Assembly (NCBI RefSeq): GCF_000403135.1
Contig: NZ_AQPN01000141.1
Span: 1-64,000, forward strand
Source: Arcticibacter svalbardensis MN12-7
GTDB lineage: Bacteria > Bacteroidota > Bacteroidia > Sphingobacteriales > Sphingobacteriaceae
Direction of reading: 5' to 3'
DNA: 64,000 bases
Shown here one piece after another: positions 1 to 8,873 of the stretch (the first letter of the stretch is position 1; each line of letters starts with the position of its first letter). The notes under the pieces were generated by a model. It ran no database searches and was not told the DNA's origin. It saw only the letters and a program-made list of their open reading frames with translations. The translations under genes were made by a program, and so were the position numbers.

Positions 1-1
1 G

Positions 2-1006
2 GCCTTTATGGTGGATGCTGCACGGATTAACTTGCCCAGTGGCAGGGCGGCTTTGGCTGTTTCGGTATATCCTGCAGAGTCAAGCGGTAAATTTGCCTGG
101 GGAAGATCAACCCAATATGTTAAAGCATCTGTGGAGTACTACTCGGCAAAGTTGATGGAATATCCCTATCCTGTAGCCATAAATGTGGCCAGTAATGTGG
201 GTGGTATGGAATACCCGGGACTTGTATTTTGCGGGAGTAAAGCCCGTACTTCAGCCTTATGGGGGGTGATAGATCATGAATTCGGACATACCTGGTTCCC
301 CATGATAGTGGGTTCTAACGAACGTTTGTACCCCTGGATGGATGAAGGACTGAATACATTTATAAATGAATTTTCGGCCACTTCGTTTAATGAAGGAGAA
401 TACGACAAAGTGGCCCAGAATAAGCGAAGATGGGTTTCTTTAATAACAGACCCTTCTTTTGAACCGATTGTGAATAGTGCCGATAATATAAAGGAAAAGA
501 ATATTACCTATCTTTCTTACTATAAACCTGCTGTGGCGCTGTTCATGCTGCGGGATTATGTACTGGGTGCGGAGCGTTTTGACCGTGCCTTTAAATTGTA
601 CATTGACCGCTGGGCATTTAAACATCCAAGTCCTGATGATTTCTATCGTACCATGGAAAACGCTAGTGGTGAGAACCTGAATTGGTTTTGGCGCGGCTGG
701 TTTTTGAATAACTGGGAGCTGGATCAAGGTATTACAGGTGTAAATTATGTTAAAAATGATCCTTTGAATGGGGTCTTGATTACGGTGGTGAACCTGAATA
801 AAATGGTGATGCCGGTTGTTATAGAGATCACTACAAAAAGTGGTAACATTTCCCGGGTTCAGCTTCCTGTAGAAATATGGCAAAGGGATGCGAGCTGGAC
901 CTTTCAGTATCCTTCCACAGAAGAGATAGCGACAGTAAAAGTTGATCCTGATGAAGCCTATCCGGATATCAATACCGACAATAACACCTGGCAGGTTAAG
1001 AACTAA
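2..1006 (+). CDS. M1 family metallopeptidase, C-terminal part (5' truncated by window edge)
   Basis: Zinc aminopeptidase of the M1 (gluzincin) family, which removes N-terminal residues from peptides. The reading frame is open from base 2, so the true start lies before the window. A GGMEYP segment matches the family's GxMEN substrate-binding loop. The zinc motif HEFGHTWFP (HExxH) follows, and the third ligand Glu sits in WMDEGLNTF, 18 residues further on. Only about 334 residues are visible; whole members are usually 550-900 residues. The C-terminal 100 residues look like a beta-rich tail. It is followed by a long imperfect inverted repeat and T-run rather than by another gene. The family call is secure from the paired zinc motifs; substrate preference cannot be read. 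Confidence 0.9.
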   Translation, partial: AFMVDAARINLPSGRAALAVSVYPAESSGKFAWGRSTQYVKASVEYYSAKLMEYPYPVAINVASNVGGMEYPGLVFCGSKARTSALWGVIDHEFGHTWFPMIVGSNERLYPWMDEGLNTFINEFSATSFNEGEYDKVAQNKRRWVSLITDPSFEPIVNSADNIKEKNITYLSYYKPAVALFMLRDYVLGAERFDRAFKLYIDRWAFKHPSPDDFYRTMENASGENLNWFWRGWFLNNWELDQGITGVNYVKNDPLNGVLITVVNLNKMVMPVVIEITTKSGNISRVQLPVEIWQRDASWTFQYPSTEEIATVKVDPDEAYPDINTDNNTWQVKN

Positions 1007-1142
1007 AAGGAGTAGGAACCAAGTTGGGGAGTGATCCGCATGTAGACCCTGTCATGTTCGTTGGTGCTGGCTTCTTGCTCCGTCTCGAGTCGAAGGAGTA
1101 AGCCAGCACCAACGAACAACGAACGGACAGTGCTCCTTTTTA
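1005..1142 (+). repeat. Long imperfect inverted repeat, possible terminator of the M1 peptidase gene
   Basis: A perfect 18-bp inverted repeat (1056-1073 with 1100-1117) encloses a 26-nt loop. It lies inside a wider imperfect palindrome whose outer arms are AAAAGGAG (1005-1012) and CTCCTTTT (1133-1140), followed by a short T-run. It overlaps the peptidase stop codon. The T-run is about 20 nt from the perfect stem, so this is not a textbook intrinsic terminator. It could instead be a dispersed structured repeat. Confidence 0.6.
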
Positions 1143-1339
1143 TCTTCCAGTGGATACCTTATTTTATCGAATCGGGTATCAATAATGTATAGCTGATTTC
1201 ATTGCGTTTCCGTTGTTTGGGGCTATAAACTAAGCCCTATTTTCGCTTTACGGGGCATATTTAACGGCATATGTGTGGTTTCGAGCGATAGTACAAGTAC
1301 TTACCAAAATATAATAGCATAATATAATAGTTCAACCGC

Positions 1340-1369
1340 TTGATAATCATAAATTTCTTATTACCTTTG
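1340..1369 (+). promoter_or_regulatory. Promoter of the rpsL-rpsG-fusA-rpsJ operon
   Basis: TTG at 1340-1342 and TACCTTTG at 1362-1369 are separated by 19 nt. This matches the Bacteroidota housekeeping sigma consensus of a -33 TTTG and a -7 TAnnTTTG. Transcription would begin near 1373-1376, giving a leader of about 50 nt before rpsL. Bases 1143-1339 hold only short A+T-rich sequence and a small GATACC/GGTATC hairpin. Confidence 0.75.
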
Positions 1370-1426
1370 CATTCCTTTTTAGGACAATACAATTAAGTAA
1401 ATTTAATTAAAAACAAAAAAACGTAA

Positions 1427-1846
1427 ATGCCTACTATTCAACAATTAGTTAGGAAAGGTAGAGTAGCTCTGGTGGATAAGAGTAAATCCCCAGCGTTGGA
1501 CAGCTGTCCACAGCGAAGAGGCGTGTGTACCCGTGTATACACTACTACCCCTAAAAAACCAAACTCAGCAATGCGTAAAGTTGCGCGTGTTCGTTTAACA
1601 AATGGAAAAGAAGTTAACGCTTATATTCCAGGAGAAGGACACAATTTGCAGGAACACTCTATCGTATTGATCAGAGGTGGACGTGTTAAAGATTTACCAG
1701 GTGTACGTTATCACATCATCCGTGGAGCATTAGATACTTCAGGAGTAGCTGGAAGAAATCAACGTCGTTCAAAATATGGTACAAAACGTCCTAAACCAGG
1801 ACAGGCAGCTGCAGCCCCTGCAAAAGGAAAGCCTAAAAAGAAATAA
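1427..1846 (+). CDS. rpsL: 30S ribosomal protein S12
   Basis: S12 sits at the decoding centre of the small ribosomal subunit. The 139 residues carry the conserved [19 protein letters not shown] stretch (roughly residues 38-56) and the [13 protein letters not shown] stretch (roughly 84-96). Lysines in these loops are where streptomycin-resistance changes are known; the sensitive-type lysines are present. The C-terminal tail is rich in Lys, Ala and Pro, as in other Bacteroidota. The ATG lies in an A-rich leader without Shine-Dalgarno. It is the first gene of the str operon, 17 nt before rpsG. Confidence 0.98.
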   Translation: MPTIQQLVRKGRVALVDKSKSPALDSCPQRRGVCTRVYTTTPKKPNSAMRKVARVRLTNGKEVNAYIPGEGHNLQEHSIVLIRGGRVKDLPGVRYHIIRGALDTSGVAGRNQRRSKYGTKRPKPGQAAAAPAKGKPKKK

Positions 1847-1848
1847 GT

Positions 1849-1855
1849 AAGGAGG
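1849..1855 (+). promoter_or_regulatory. Strong Shine-Dalgarno of rpsG
   Basis: AAGGAGG lies 8 nt before the rpsG ATG. This is a near-perfect anti-SD match in a genome where the other starts I inspected have A-rich leaders without SD. Bacteroidota ribosomes generally do not rely on SD pairing, so a full-strength SD here is unusual. Confidence 0.8.
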
Positions 1856-1863
1856 ATATATAA

Positions 1864-2331
1864 ATGAGAAAGTCAAAACCAAAAAAGAGAATTATCCTTC
1901 CTGATCCGAAGTTCAATGACGTAATGGTAACCCGTTTCGTGAATAACATGATGTACGACGGAAAGAAATCAATTGCTTATTCAATCTTTTACGATGCTGT
2001 TGAGCTAGTTGAAAAACGCACTAGCGAAAGTGGCCTTGAAGCATGGAAGAAAGCATTAAACAATGTAATGCCAGCTGTAGAGGTTAAATCCCGCCGTGTA
2101 GGTGGAGCAAATTTCCAGGTTCCTACTGAAGTTCGTGCAGAGCGCAAAATTGCTTTGGGAATGAAGTGGTTAATCCTGTACTCTCGTCGTCGTGGAGAAA
2201 AAACAATGATGGAGAAATTAGCAGGTGAAATCATGTCTGCTTCTAAAGGAGAAGGTGCTGCTGTAAAGAAGAAAGAAGATACGCACAAAATGGCTGAGGC
2301 TAACAAGGCGTTCTCTCACTTCCGTTTCTAA
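1864..2331 (+). CDS. rpsG: 30S ribosomal protein S7
   Basis: S7 binds the 3' major domain of 16S rRNA and nucleates head assembly of the small subunit. The 155-residue length is normal. The N-terminal MRKSKPKKR and the central [19 protein letters not shown] segment (about residues 75-93) are typical S7. It follows rpsL by 17 nt with a strong Shine-Dalgarno, and is followed by a hairpin with a T-run before fusA. In other bacteria S7 represses its own operon by binding mRNA between rpsL and rpsG; whether that occurs here cannot be judged from sequence. Confidence 0.98.
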   Translation: MRKSKPKKRIILPDPKFNDVMVTRFVNNMMYDGKKSIAYSIFYDAVELVEKRTSESGLEAWKKALNNVMPAVEVKSRRVGGANFQVPTEVRAERKIALGMKWLILYSRRRGEKTMMEKLAGEIMSASKGEGAAVKKKEDTHKMAEANKAFSHFRF

Positions 2332-2358
2332 TTAATAAGATTACATAGATTTAAAATA

Positions 2359-2406
2359 GATTACACGGTCTGCAATTAGCTTTGCAGACCGATGTAATCC
2401 TTTTTT
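2359..2406 (+). terminator. Intrinsic terminator or attenuator between rpsG and fusA
   Basis: Arms 2359-2374 and 2383-2399 pair over about 16 bp with one bulge and an 8-nt loop, then C and six T. The stem contains GGTCTGCA/TGCAGACC. The loop and right arm include TAGCTTTG (2377-2384), a match to the -7 promoter consensus but without a clear -33 box. Either partial termination or a second promoter could set fusA levels separately from rpsL-rpsG. Confidence 0.7.
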
Positions 2407-2429
2407 AATTAGAGAATCATAAAAACATA

Positions 2430-4538
2430 ATGGCAAGAGATTTAAAATATACAAGAAATATAGGTATTGCTGCCCATATTGATGCGGGTAAAACCACAAC
2501 AACTGAGCGTATCCTCTATTACGCAGGAGTTAGCCACAAGATAGGTGAAGTACATGAAGGTGCTGCAGTTATGGACTGGATGGCTCAGGAGCAGGAACGT
2601 GGTATCACGATTACTTCTGCTGCTACAACTGTGGAATGGAAATACAGAAATCATTCCTATCACATCAATATTATTGATACACCGGGTCACGTGGATTTTA
2701 CCGTTGAGGTAAATCGTTCATTGCGTGTACTTGATGGATTAGTATTTCTTTTTTCAGCAGTTGATGGTGTTGAACCTCAATCTGAAACCAACTGGCGTCT
2801 TGCTAATAACTATAATGTTGCCCGTATAGGCTTCGTTAATAAAATGGACCGTTCAGGAGCTGACTTCTTAAATGTAGTTAAGCAGGTTAAAGAAATGTTG
2901 GGTAGCAACGCAGTGCCATTGCAATTGCCAATTGGTGCTGAAGAGCATTTTCAGGGCGTAATTGACCTGATTAACTTCCGTGGTATCGTTTGGAATGAGC
3001 ATGATTTAGGTATGACCTTTACTGAAGTGCCTATTCCTGCGGATATGATTGAAGAAGCGACTGAGTGGAGAGAGAAATTGCTTGAATCTGTTGCTGAATA
3101 TGATGATACCTTGATGGAGAAATTCTTTGATGCTCCTGAAACAATCACTGAACGTGAAGTACTTGATGCTTTACGTAAAGCTGTTTTAGATGCAAAGATT
3201 GTTCCTATGGTATGTGGTTCATCTTTCAAGAATAAGGGTGTTCAAACCATGCTTGATTATGTGATGGAATTACTTCCTTCACCGATGGACGTTGAAGGTA
3301 TTGTGGGTACTAACCCTGATACTGGTGCAGAAATCGTTCGCAAGCCATCTATTACTGAGCCTTTCGCTGCGTTAGCATTTAAAATTGCAACGGATCCTTT
3401 CGTAGGTCGCCTTTGTTTCATCCGTGTTTATTCAGGTAACCTGGATGCAGGTTCTTATGTGTATAACATGAGATCAGGAAATAAAGAACGTATTTCACGT
3501 ATCTTCCAAATGCATGCAAATAAGCAAAATCCTATTCCTAATGTTGGAGCTGGAGATATTGCTGCTGTAGTTGGGTTTAAGGATATCAAAACAGGTGATA
3601 CACTTTGTGATGAAAAGTTCCCGATTGTTCTTGAGTCTATGAATTTCCCTGAGCCGGTTATTGGTTTAGCGATTGAACCTAAAACTCAGGCTGATATGGA
3701 TAAGTTAGGTTTATCTTTAGCTAAGTTAGCGGAAGAAGATCCTACATTCCATGTGAAGACAGATGAAGAAACAGGACAAACCGTTATTTCAGGTATGGGT
3801 GAGCTTCACTTAGATATCCTGATGGACCGTTTGAAACGTGAATTCAAGGTTGAAGTGAACCAGGGTGCACCGCAAGTAGCTTACAAGGAAGCGATTACTG
3901 GTACAGCTCAACACCGTGAAACATATAAGAAACAAACAGGTGGTCGTGGTAAGTTTGCCGATATTCAGGTTATTATCTCTCCAATTGATAAGGACTTTGA
4001 AAAGGGCGGTCTTCAGTTTGTGAATGAAATTTCTGGTGGTTCTATTCCACGTGAATTTATTCCTTCTGTAGAAAAAGGTTTTGCTGCTGCCATGGCTAAT
4101 GGTGTGTTGGCAGGATTCCCTCTACCGAACATGAAGGTTCGTTTAATTGATGGATCTTTTCACGCAGTCGATTCAGATGCTTTGTCTTTTGAAATCTGTG
4201 CGCGTTCTGCATTCCGTGAAGCATTGCCAAAATGTAGACCAGTTCTGATGGAGCCAATAATGAAGGTAGAAATACTTACTCCGGAAGAAAACATGGGTGA
4301 CGTTATTGGTGATATGAACCGTCGTCGTGGTCAATTGTTAGGTATGGATTCTCGTGCTGGTGCTCAGGTAATTAAAGCTACAGTGCCTCTTTCTGAAATG
4401 TTTGGTTATGTAACTCAGTTACGTACGATTACTTCAGGACGTGCAACCTCTACTATGGAGTTTGATCATTATGCTGAAGCTCCTCGTGGTGTACAAGAAG
4501 AGGTTATTGCTAAGGTAAAGGGTGCCAAGAATAGTTAA
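2430..4538 (+). CDS. fusA: Elongation factor G
   Basis: Translational GTPase that drives translocation of tRNA and mRNA on the ribosome. The 702 residues begin [13 protein letters not shown] followed by the P-loop [13 protein letters not shown] (residues 15-27). The switch II motif DTPGHVDF and the NKMD guanine-specificity motif are present, and domains II-V follow in the standard order to the usual length. It is third in the str operon, behind a hairpin/T-run element and ahead of rpsJ by 62 nt. In that 62-nt gap a 10-bp arm pair (4554-4563 with 4574-4583) forms a hairpin without a T-run. Confidence 0.98.
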   Translation: MARDLKYTRNIGIAAHIDAGKTTTTERILYYAGVSHKIGEVHEGAAVMDWMAQEQERGITITSAATTVEWKYRNHSYHINIIDTPGHVDFTVEVNRSLRVLDGLVFLFSAVDGVEPQSETNWRLANNYNVARIGFVNKMDRSGADFLNVVKQVKEMLGSNAVPLQLPIGAEEHFQGVIDLINFRGIVWNEHDLGMTFTEVPIPADMIEEATEWREKLLESVAEYDDTLMEKFFDAPETITEREVLDALRKAVLDAKIVPMVCGSSFKNKGVQTMLDYVMELLPSPMDVEGIVGTNPDTGAEIVRKPSITEPFAALAFKIATDPFVGRLCFIRVYSGNLDAGSYVYNMRSGNKERISRIFQMHANKQNPIPNVGAGDIAAVVGFKDIKTGDTLCDEKFPIVLESMNFPEPVIGLAIEPKTQADMDKLGLSLAKLAEEDPTFHVKTDEETGQTVISGMGELHLDILMDRLKREFKVEVNQGAPQVAYKEAITGTAQHRETYKKQTGGRGKFADIQVIISPIDKDFEKGGLQFVNEISGGSIPREFIPSVEKGFAAAMANGVLAGFPLPNMKVRLIDGSFHAVDSDALSFEICARSAFREALPKCRPVLMEPIMKVEILTPEENMGDVIGDMNRRRGQLLGMDSRAGAQVIKATVPLSEMFGYVTQLRTITSGRATSTMEFDHYAEAPRGVQEEVIAKVKGAKNS

Positions 4539-4600
4539 TATAAAAATAAATCGCCTTGCTTAACTAATAGCTCTTAAGTAAGGTTTAACAAAAAATAACA

Positions 4601-4906
4601 ATGAGCCAAAGAATTAGAATTAAATTAAAATCTTACGATTACAACTTGGTTGATAAATCAGCTGAGAAGATCGTTAAAACTGTAAAGCCTACTGGTGCAG
4701 TAGTGAGTGGTCCTATTCCTCTTCCAACAGAAAAGAGAATTTTTACAGTATTGCGTTCTCCACACGTAAACAAGAAGGCTCGTGAGCAGTTTGAATTATG
4801 TGCTTACAAAAGACTTCTTGACATTTACAGTTCTAACTCTAAGACAGTAGATGCTTTGATGAAACTTGAATTGCCAAGTGGTGTTGAAGTTGAAATCAAA
4901 GTGTAA
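4601..4906 (+). CDS. rpsJ: 30S ribosomal protein S10
   Basis: S10 is a small-subunit head protein and the NusE partner of transcription antitermination. The 101 residues start [14 protein letters not shown] and contain the [10 protein letters not shown] loop and [13 protein letters not shown], all S10 hallmarks. It ends the operon: a strong terminator follows, and no rplC-rplD genes come next, although in many bacteria rpsJ opens the S10 ribosomal protein cluster. Confidence 0.98.
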   Translation: MSQRIRIKLKSYDYNLVDKSAEKIVKTVKPTGAVVSGPIPLPTEKRIFTVLRSPHVNKKAREQFELCAYKRLLDIYSSNSKTVDALMKLELPSGVEVEIKV

Positions 4907-4929
4907 GTACTTATTGCTTATATGATATA

Positions 4930-4967
4930 AAAAAGACCATGCTTGATTCAAGTATGGTCTTTTTTTG
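4930..4967 (+). terminator. Terminator after rpsJ, probably bidirectional
   Basis: AGACCATGCTTGA (4934-4946) pairs with TCAAGTATGGTCT (4948-4960), with one G-U pair. A tract of T follows on the + side and a run of A precedes it, so it could also serve the convergent gene on the - strand. Confidence 0.88.
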
Positions 4968-4981
4968 TAGGTCGCGTTTTG

Positions 4982-5596
4982 TTAATCCCGGTGTCCTAAA
5001 TCGTCCAGTTTATTTCGTTCGTCCTGCAATTCGCGGGCTAATTTCTTTTCTCTTTCATTTGCTTTAACCTTGTAGGTTTGAAATTCGGTAGAAAGCTCTT
5101 CAAACAATTTAACACGGTATCGTGCTTCTTTGCGTGCGCTTGTGGATTGGAAGACGCTAACGAAAAGAGCGATTCCAAGTAACAGAACTGCACCCCACAT
5201 AATCAAATTATAGGTTGACTTATCCACAGGCATGCCTAAAAAGCTTACCTGGTCTAACTTTAATGTAGATGCTGCTAATGCTTCTTCATTCGTTGTCAGT
5301 GTTTTCTTAAGCGTACCTACCGATGTGGTTAGCGTATTTAATTTAGCTTCTGCTTGTCTTAGCTTTCTTTGCTCGCGTTTTAATGAGTCGGTAGCACTCC
5401 GCCATAGATTAGTTAACCGTGTTGGGTTAACGAGTTTATATCCATCAAGAGTTCTGGTCTTGCTGAGCATCTCATTATATTGACTAGTTAAGCTTAGATT
5501 GGCTACTTTTGTGGTGTCCTGGGCTTTTATATCACTAAGAGATCCACATACTAGTATGCTCGAAAGTGATAGACCTATTAAAAAGGAATTTTTCAT
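4982..5596 (-). CDS. Hypothetical exported/membrane protein with coiled coil and one central membrane segment
   Basis: Not recognised. Starting at the ATG at 5596 gives 204 residues with a signal-like N-terminus (MKNSFLIGLSLSSILVCG, then KAQD); an upstream in-frame Met at 5641 would add 15 polar residues and spoil the signal. A Lys/Glu/Leu-rich helix (about residues 70-120) is followed by a single hydrophobic segment (IMWGAVLLLGIALFVSVF) and a second highly charged helix (EARYRVKLFEELSTEF to the end). The layout suggests a periplasmic coiled coil, a membrane anchor and a cytoplasmic coiled coil. It is convergent with rpsJ and divergent from the prephenate dehydrogenase. Function unknown. Confidence 0.7.
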   Translation of the reverse strand: MKNSFLIGLSLSSILVCGSLSDIKAQDTTKVANLSLTSQYNEMLSKTRTLDGYKLVNPTRLTNLWRSATDSLKREQRKLRQAEAKLNTLTTSVGTLKKTLTTNEEALAASTLKLDQVSFLGMPVDKSTYNLIMWGAVLLLGIALFVSVFQSTSARKEARYRVKLFEELSTEFQTYKVKANEREKKLARELQDERNKLDDLGHRD

Positions 5597-5716
5597 AGTG
5601 TTGGAATTTCTATTTAAAGATGAATTGTTTAAGAAAATCAATTCTACAAAGGCAATAATAAGTTAAAGTTATTACTTGCAAAAATAAGATCTAAAATCTA
5701 TGCATATATTTACAGT

Positions 5717-6973
5717 ATGAACATTGGTATCATAGGGTTAGGAGACATGGGTTCTGTCTGTGCCAAAAAATGGGCCTCTAGAGGTTTTGCTGTATTTGGC
5801 AGTGATCTTCCTGAAAGGTATGATCTTCTAATTGAGCAGTTTGAAGGTACTTCAGTCACTATTTTAGAGTCGTCAAAAGCAGTAGCAAGGAAGGCCGACT
5901 TCCTGTTATATTCCGTTGAGGCAACAAATATAGGTCCTGTCGTGGCTCAAACTGCCGATTCAGTTAAATATGGGTGTATCATTGCAGGACAAACCTCTGT
6001 GAAAACGCCTGAGATTGCTGCCTTTGAAAAATATTTGCCTTCGGATGTTCATATTGTGACCTGCCATTCTCTACATGGTCCTGCTTTTACAACAGAGGGC
6101 CAAAAATTAATTGTGGTGAGACATCGTGCTACTGATGCTATTTATCAGCAGGCGATGCAAATATTTGAAGCACTTGAATCTGAAATAATTGAAATTGCAG
6201 ACTACAAAATGCATGATCAGATTATGGCCGACACGCAGGCTGTAACTCATATGGGATTTGAGAGTATGGGTACCGCATGGAAAAATGCAGGCTTTTATCC
6301 CTGGGATCATGGTGCCTATTCAAATGGAATAGACAATGTAAAAATCCTGACAACCTTACGGATTTTTAGTTACAAGGCGCATGTGTACGCTGGACTTGCT
6401 ATTTTAAACCCTTATGCGCGAAAACAGGTAAGGCAATACGCGAAATCTGAATCAGAACTATTTAAAATGATGATTTGCGAGAGAGAGGATAGCTTTCGGC
6501 AGCGGATTAAGGCAGCGAGTGAATTTGTGTTTCATGGGATACGGGATTTTATAACCCTTGATCCGGAGATCATGAAGGATTTCAAGATGGCTGAAGAGGC
6601 CGGTAATTATATGCCAAATTCGCATTTGAGTTTGCTGGCCATGGTAGATGCCTGGTATCAGATGGGGGTTAATCCGTATGAAAATTTAATTTGTCAAACG
6701 CCTCCGTTTCGTTTAAGATTAGGGATTGCTGAGTATTTGTTTAAAAATGAAGTGCTTTTGGAGGAAACTATTCAGACGGCATTGTATGATAAAAGTATCC
6801 GTGCTGATGATTTAGAGTTTCATTCGGCTGTAAGGGAGTGGGCCTCGATTATTGAATATGGCGATATGAATGGTTACCTTTCGCATTTTGAACAGGTGAA
6901 GGGGTTCTTTGCGGATAGGTTGCAAGAAGGGGCCAGGCAAAGTGCAAGGCTAATTGAAAAGCTGACTCAGTAA
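5717..6973 (+). CDS. Prephenate dehydrogenase, fungal TYR1-like type
   Basis: Predicted NAD(P)-dependent prephenate dehydrogenase, which converts prephenate to 4-hydroxyphenylpyruvate for tyrosine synthesis. The N-terminal Rossmann motif GLGDMG is at residues 7-12. GGQTS-like AGQTSVKTPEIAAFEKYLP (90-108), HSLHGP (117-122), ADTQAVTH (171-178), HVYAGLAILNP (222-232) and PNSHLSLLA (300-308) follow. From memory these strings, in this order and over the whole length, match yeast TYR1 far better than the roughly 280-residue TyrA usual in bacteria. His178 in the QAVTH motif is in the place of the catalytic His of TyrA enzymes. The gene stands alone, away from other aromatic amino acid genes, with no obvious SD. 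Confidence 0.85.
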   Translation: MNIGIIGLGDMGSVCAKKWASRGFAVFGSDLPERYDLLIEQFEGTSVTILESSKAVARKADFLLYSVEATNIGPVVAQTADSVKYGCIIAGQTSVKTPEIAAFEKYLPSDVHIVTCHSLHGPAFTTEGQKLIVVRHRATDAIYQQAMQIFEALESEIIEIADYKMHDQIMADTQAVTHMGFESMGTAWKNAGFYPWDHGAYSNGIDNVKILTTLRIFSYKAHVYAGLAILNPYARKQVRQYAKSESELFKMMICEREDSFRQRIKAASEFVFHGIRDFITLDPEIMKDFKMAEEAGNYMPNSHLSLLAMVDAWYQMGVNPYENLICQTPPFRLRLGIAEYLFKNEVLLEETIQTALYDKSIRADDLEFHSAVREWASIIEYGDMNGYLSHFEQVKGFFADRLQEGARQSARLIEKLTQ

Positions 6974-7580
6974 TTTTTTGTTTTATTGTGGGGATTAGGA
7001 TGGCTCTTATCTGTATTTTTTGTTATGTGGTTATAATTGGATTTGAGAGGCTAATTTTTTTTATTTAGATCAACTGAAGCGACAGAATACAATTTGTTGC
7101 ATAGTGTCTGATTTACGAATAGAAATGGATAGCGAGAGCTTGTTTTTTATTTAAAATCATTGCAGACACTTCTTTTTCAATATCAACCTTTAATTCGATC
7201 CCCTTTTCTAAGATTCATAGAAGCGTAAGCATACAATTGGATAACGATTTGCTGTTTTTATAAAGATCAACTGTACTGAAAGATATTCAGATAAATATCG
7301 GGAACCTTTTTTTTATGAAAAGTGACTGTATCGAAAGATTTACAATGCAGTAAAGCTTGTCTGTTTTACGTTGAAAGAAATTGGTGATTCTTTGTAAGGA
7401 TACTTGAACTTGTCTAAATTGAAGCAAAACTTCCTATGGCCAGGCGGGTGTTAGGTTTAATGTGAAGCCCTTGCCCTCTGAATAGCAAGGGTTAATAACT
7501 TATTTAATTATAGCTGTGGTATAAAAAAAGAAAAACAATGTTAAAAGTATCTAGTTCAGTATTTTATAAAATCTTTGACT
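6974..7580 (+). other. Intergenic stretch of about 600 bp without a credible gene
   Basis: A+T-rich, with no open frame of useful length and no RNA gene I can recognise. Faintly repeated words occur: AGATCAACTG near 7066 and 7265, and two similar stretches containing ACTGTA..GAAAGAT near 7270 and 7326. These may be a decayed repeat or chance. The last 80 bp presumably hold the promoter of the sugar dehydrogenase gene; AATCTTTG at 7570-7577 is a one-mismatch -7 element directly before its ATG. Confidence 0.4.
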
Positions 7581-8867
7581 ATGAGAATTTTGCAAATATC
7601 ATTGGTAGCCTATTTTACCGTAATCTTAATGGCCTGCAACTCGAATAAGAGTCAAAGTCAGCCGCAGGATACTACAGGAAACGCAACTTTACCGGCACCA
7701 GGAGAGTCAAAAACCAGTTATAGCAAGGTGATTGGTTGGCCGGAAGGTAAAACACCTATTGCACCTGCTGGATTTAATGTTACTAAATACGCAGGGAGCT
7801 TAACTAACCCAAGATGGATCTATATTGCTCCAAATGGTGATGTTTTTGTAGCGCAGGCAACCACTGAATCGAAAAAGATTGTTGATGTAATTAGTGGAAA
7901 ATCTAAATCACAAAATTTAGGGGACAGTCCTAATTCCATAGTCTTGTTCAGGGATACGAATAAGGATGGAAAGCCTGATGTTTCAAAGGTGTTTTTATCT
8001 GGATTGAACCGTCCTTTTGGTATGTTGATAATTGGAAACTCTTTTTATGTAGCTAATACAGATGGGGTGTGGATGTATCCTTATAAAGAAGGTCAGGAAG
8101 AGATGACTTCTGCAGGCAAGAAGATTCTTGATTTGCCAGCCGGAGGGTACAATAATCACTGGACCCGCAATTTAATAGCAAGCTCAAATAATTCTAAAAT
8201 TTACGTTTCGGTAGGATCCGGGAGTAATGTAGCTGAGCATGGCATGCAGAATGAAGTCAGACGAGCAAATATTTTAGAGATAAACCCTGATGGAAGTGGT
8301 GAACGTGTTTACGCATCCGGATTAAGGAATCCGGTAGGTATGGCCTGGAATCCGACTAGTAAGGTATTATGGACCGCAGTAAATGAACGCGATGAGTTAG
8401 GAGATGACCTCGTACCCGATTATATTACTGGCGTAAAGGATGGTGGTTTTTATGGCTGGCCTTTTTCTTATTTCGGACAGCATGAGGATCCAAGACGTGC
8501 GGGAGAGAATCCTGAGCTTGTGAAAAAGGCAATTGTACCCGACGTTGCCCTTGGAGCACACACTGCTTCCTTAGGACTTGCTTTTTATAATCAAACATCA
8601 TTTCCTGAAAAGTATAGAAATGGAGCTTTTATTGGCCAGCATGGATCATGGAACCGCTCTACGCTTGCCGGGTACAAGGTAGCGTTTGTTCCATTTAAAG
8701 ATGGTAAACCTGCGGGAAAATTAGAAGATTTCCTAACTGGATTTATTGTTGAGAAGGGTGGAAATGATGTATATGGTCGTCCGGTTGCCGTTGCTGTTAC
8801 TCCAGATGGTGCATTATTAGTGGCCGATGATGCAGGTAATACGATCTGGCGGGTAGCCGCAAAATAA
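7581..8867 (+). CDS. PQQ-dependent sugar dehydrogenase (sorbosone dehydrogenase family), lipoprotein
   Basis: Member of the glucose/sorbosone dehydrogenase beta-propeller family, soluble or lipid-anchored quinoproteins that oxidise sugars with PQQ. I chose the ATG at 7581 because it begins a lipoprotein signal with lipobox LMAC; a TTG 6 nt upstream is less likely. Typical blocks are GLRNPVGMAWNP, DGGFYGWPFSYFG, HTASLGLAFY, GQHGSWNRS and the C-terminal VAVTPDGALLVADD. The 428 residues fit one propeller plus a short linker. A TonB-dependent receptor gene begins 6 nt after the stop, so the two are probably one transcript. Whether the cofactor is PQQ, and which sugar is used, is family inference. 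Confidence 0.85.
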   Translation: MRILQISLVAYFTVILMACNSNKSQSQPQDTTGNATLPAPGESKTSYSKVIGWPEGKTPIAPAGFNVTKYAGSLTNPRWIYIAPNGDVFVAQATTESKKIVDVISGKSKSQNLGDSPNSIVLFRDTNKDGKPDVSKVFLSGLNRPFGMLIIGNSFYVANTDGVWMYPYKEGQEEMTSAGKKILDLPAGGYNNHWTRNLIASSNNSKIYVSVGSGSNVAEHGMQNEVRRANILEINPDGSGERVYASGLRNPVGMAWNPTSKVLWTAVNERDELGDDLVPDYITGVKDGGFYGWPFSYFGQHEDPRRAGENPELVKKAIVPDVALGAHTASLGLAFYNQTSFPEKYRNGAFIGQHGSWNRSTLAGYKVAFVPFKDGKPAGKLEDFLTGFIVEKGGNDVYGRPVAVAVTPDGALLVADDAGNTIWRVAAK

Positions 8868-8873
8868 AGCTAC

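Noticed and set aside
440..883. Open frame of 147 codons on the - strand
   Set aside because: It lies wholly inside the M1 peptidase gene, opposite its conserved coding strand, and the product looks unlike a protein family.
6974..7580. Possible tandem or direct repeats (AGATCAACTG and ACTGTA..GAAAGAT words)
   Set aside because: Only short and imperfect matches in A+T-rich DNA; not enough to call a repeat element.
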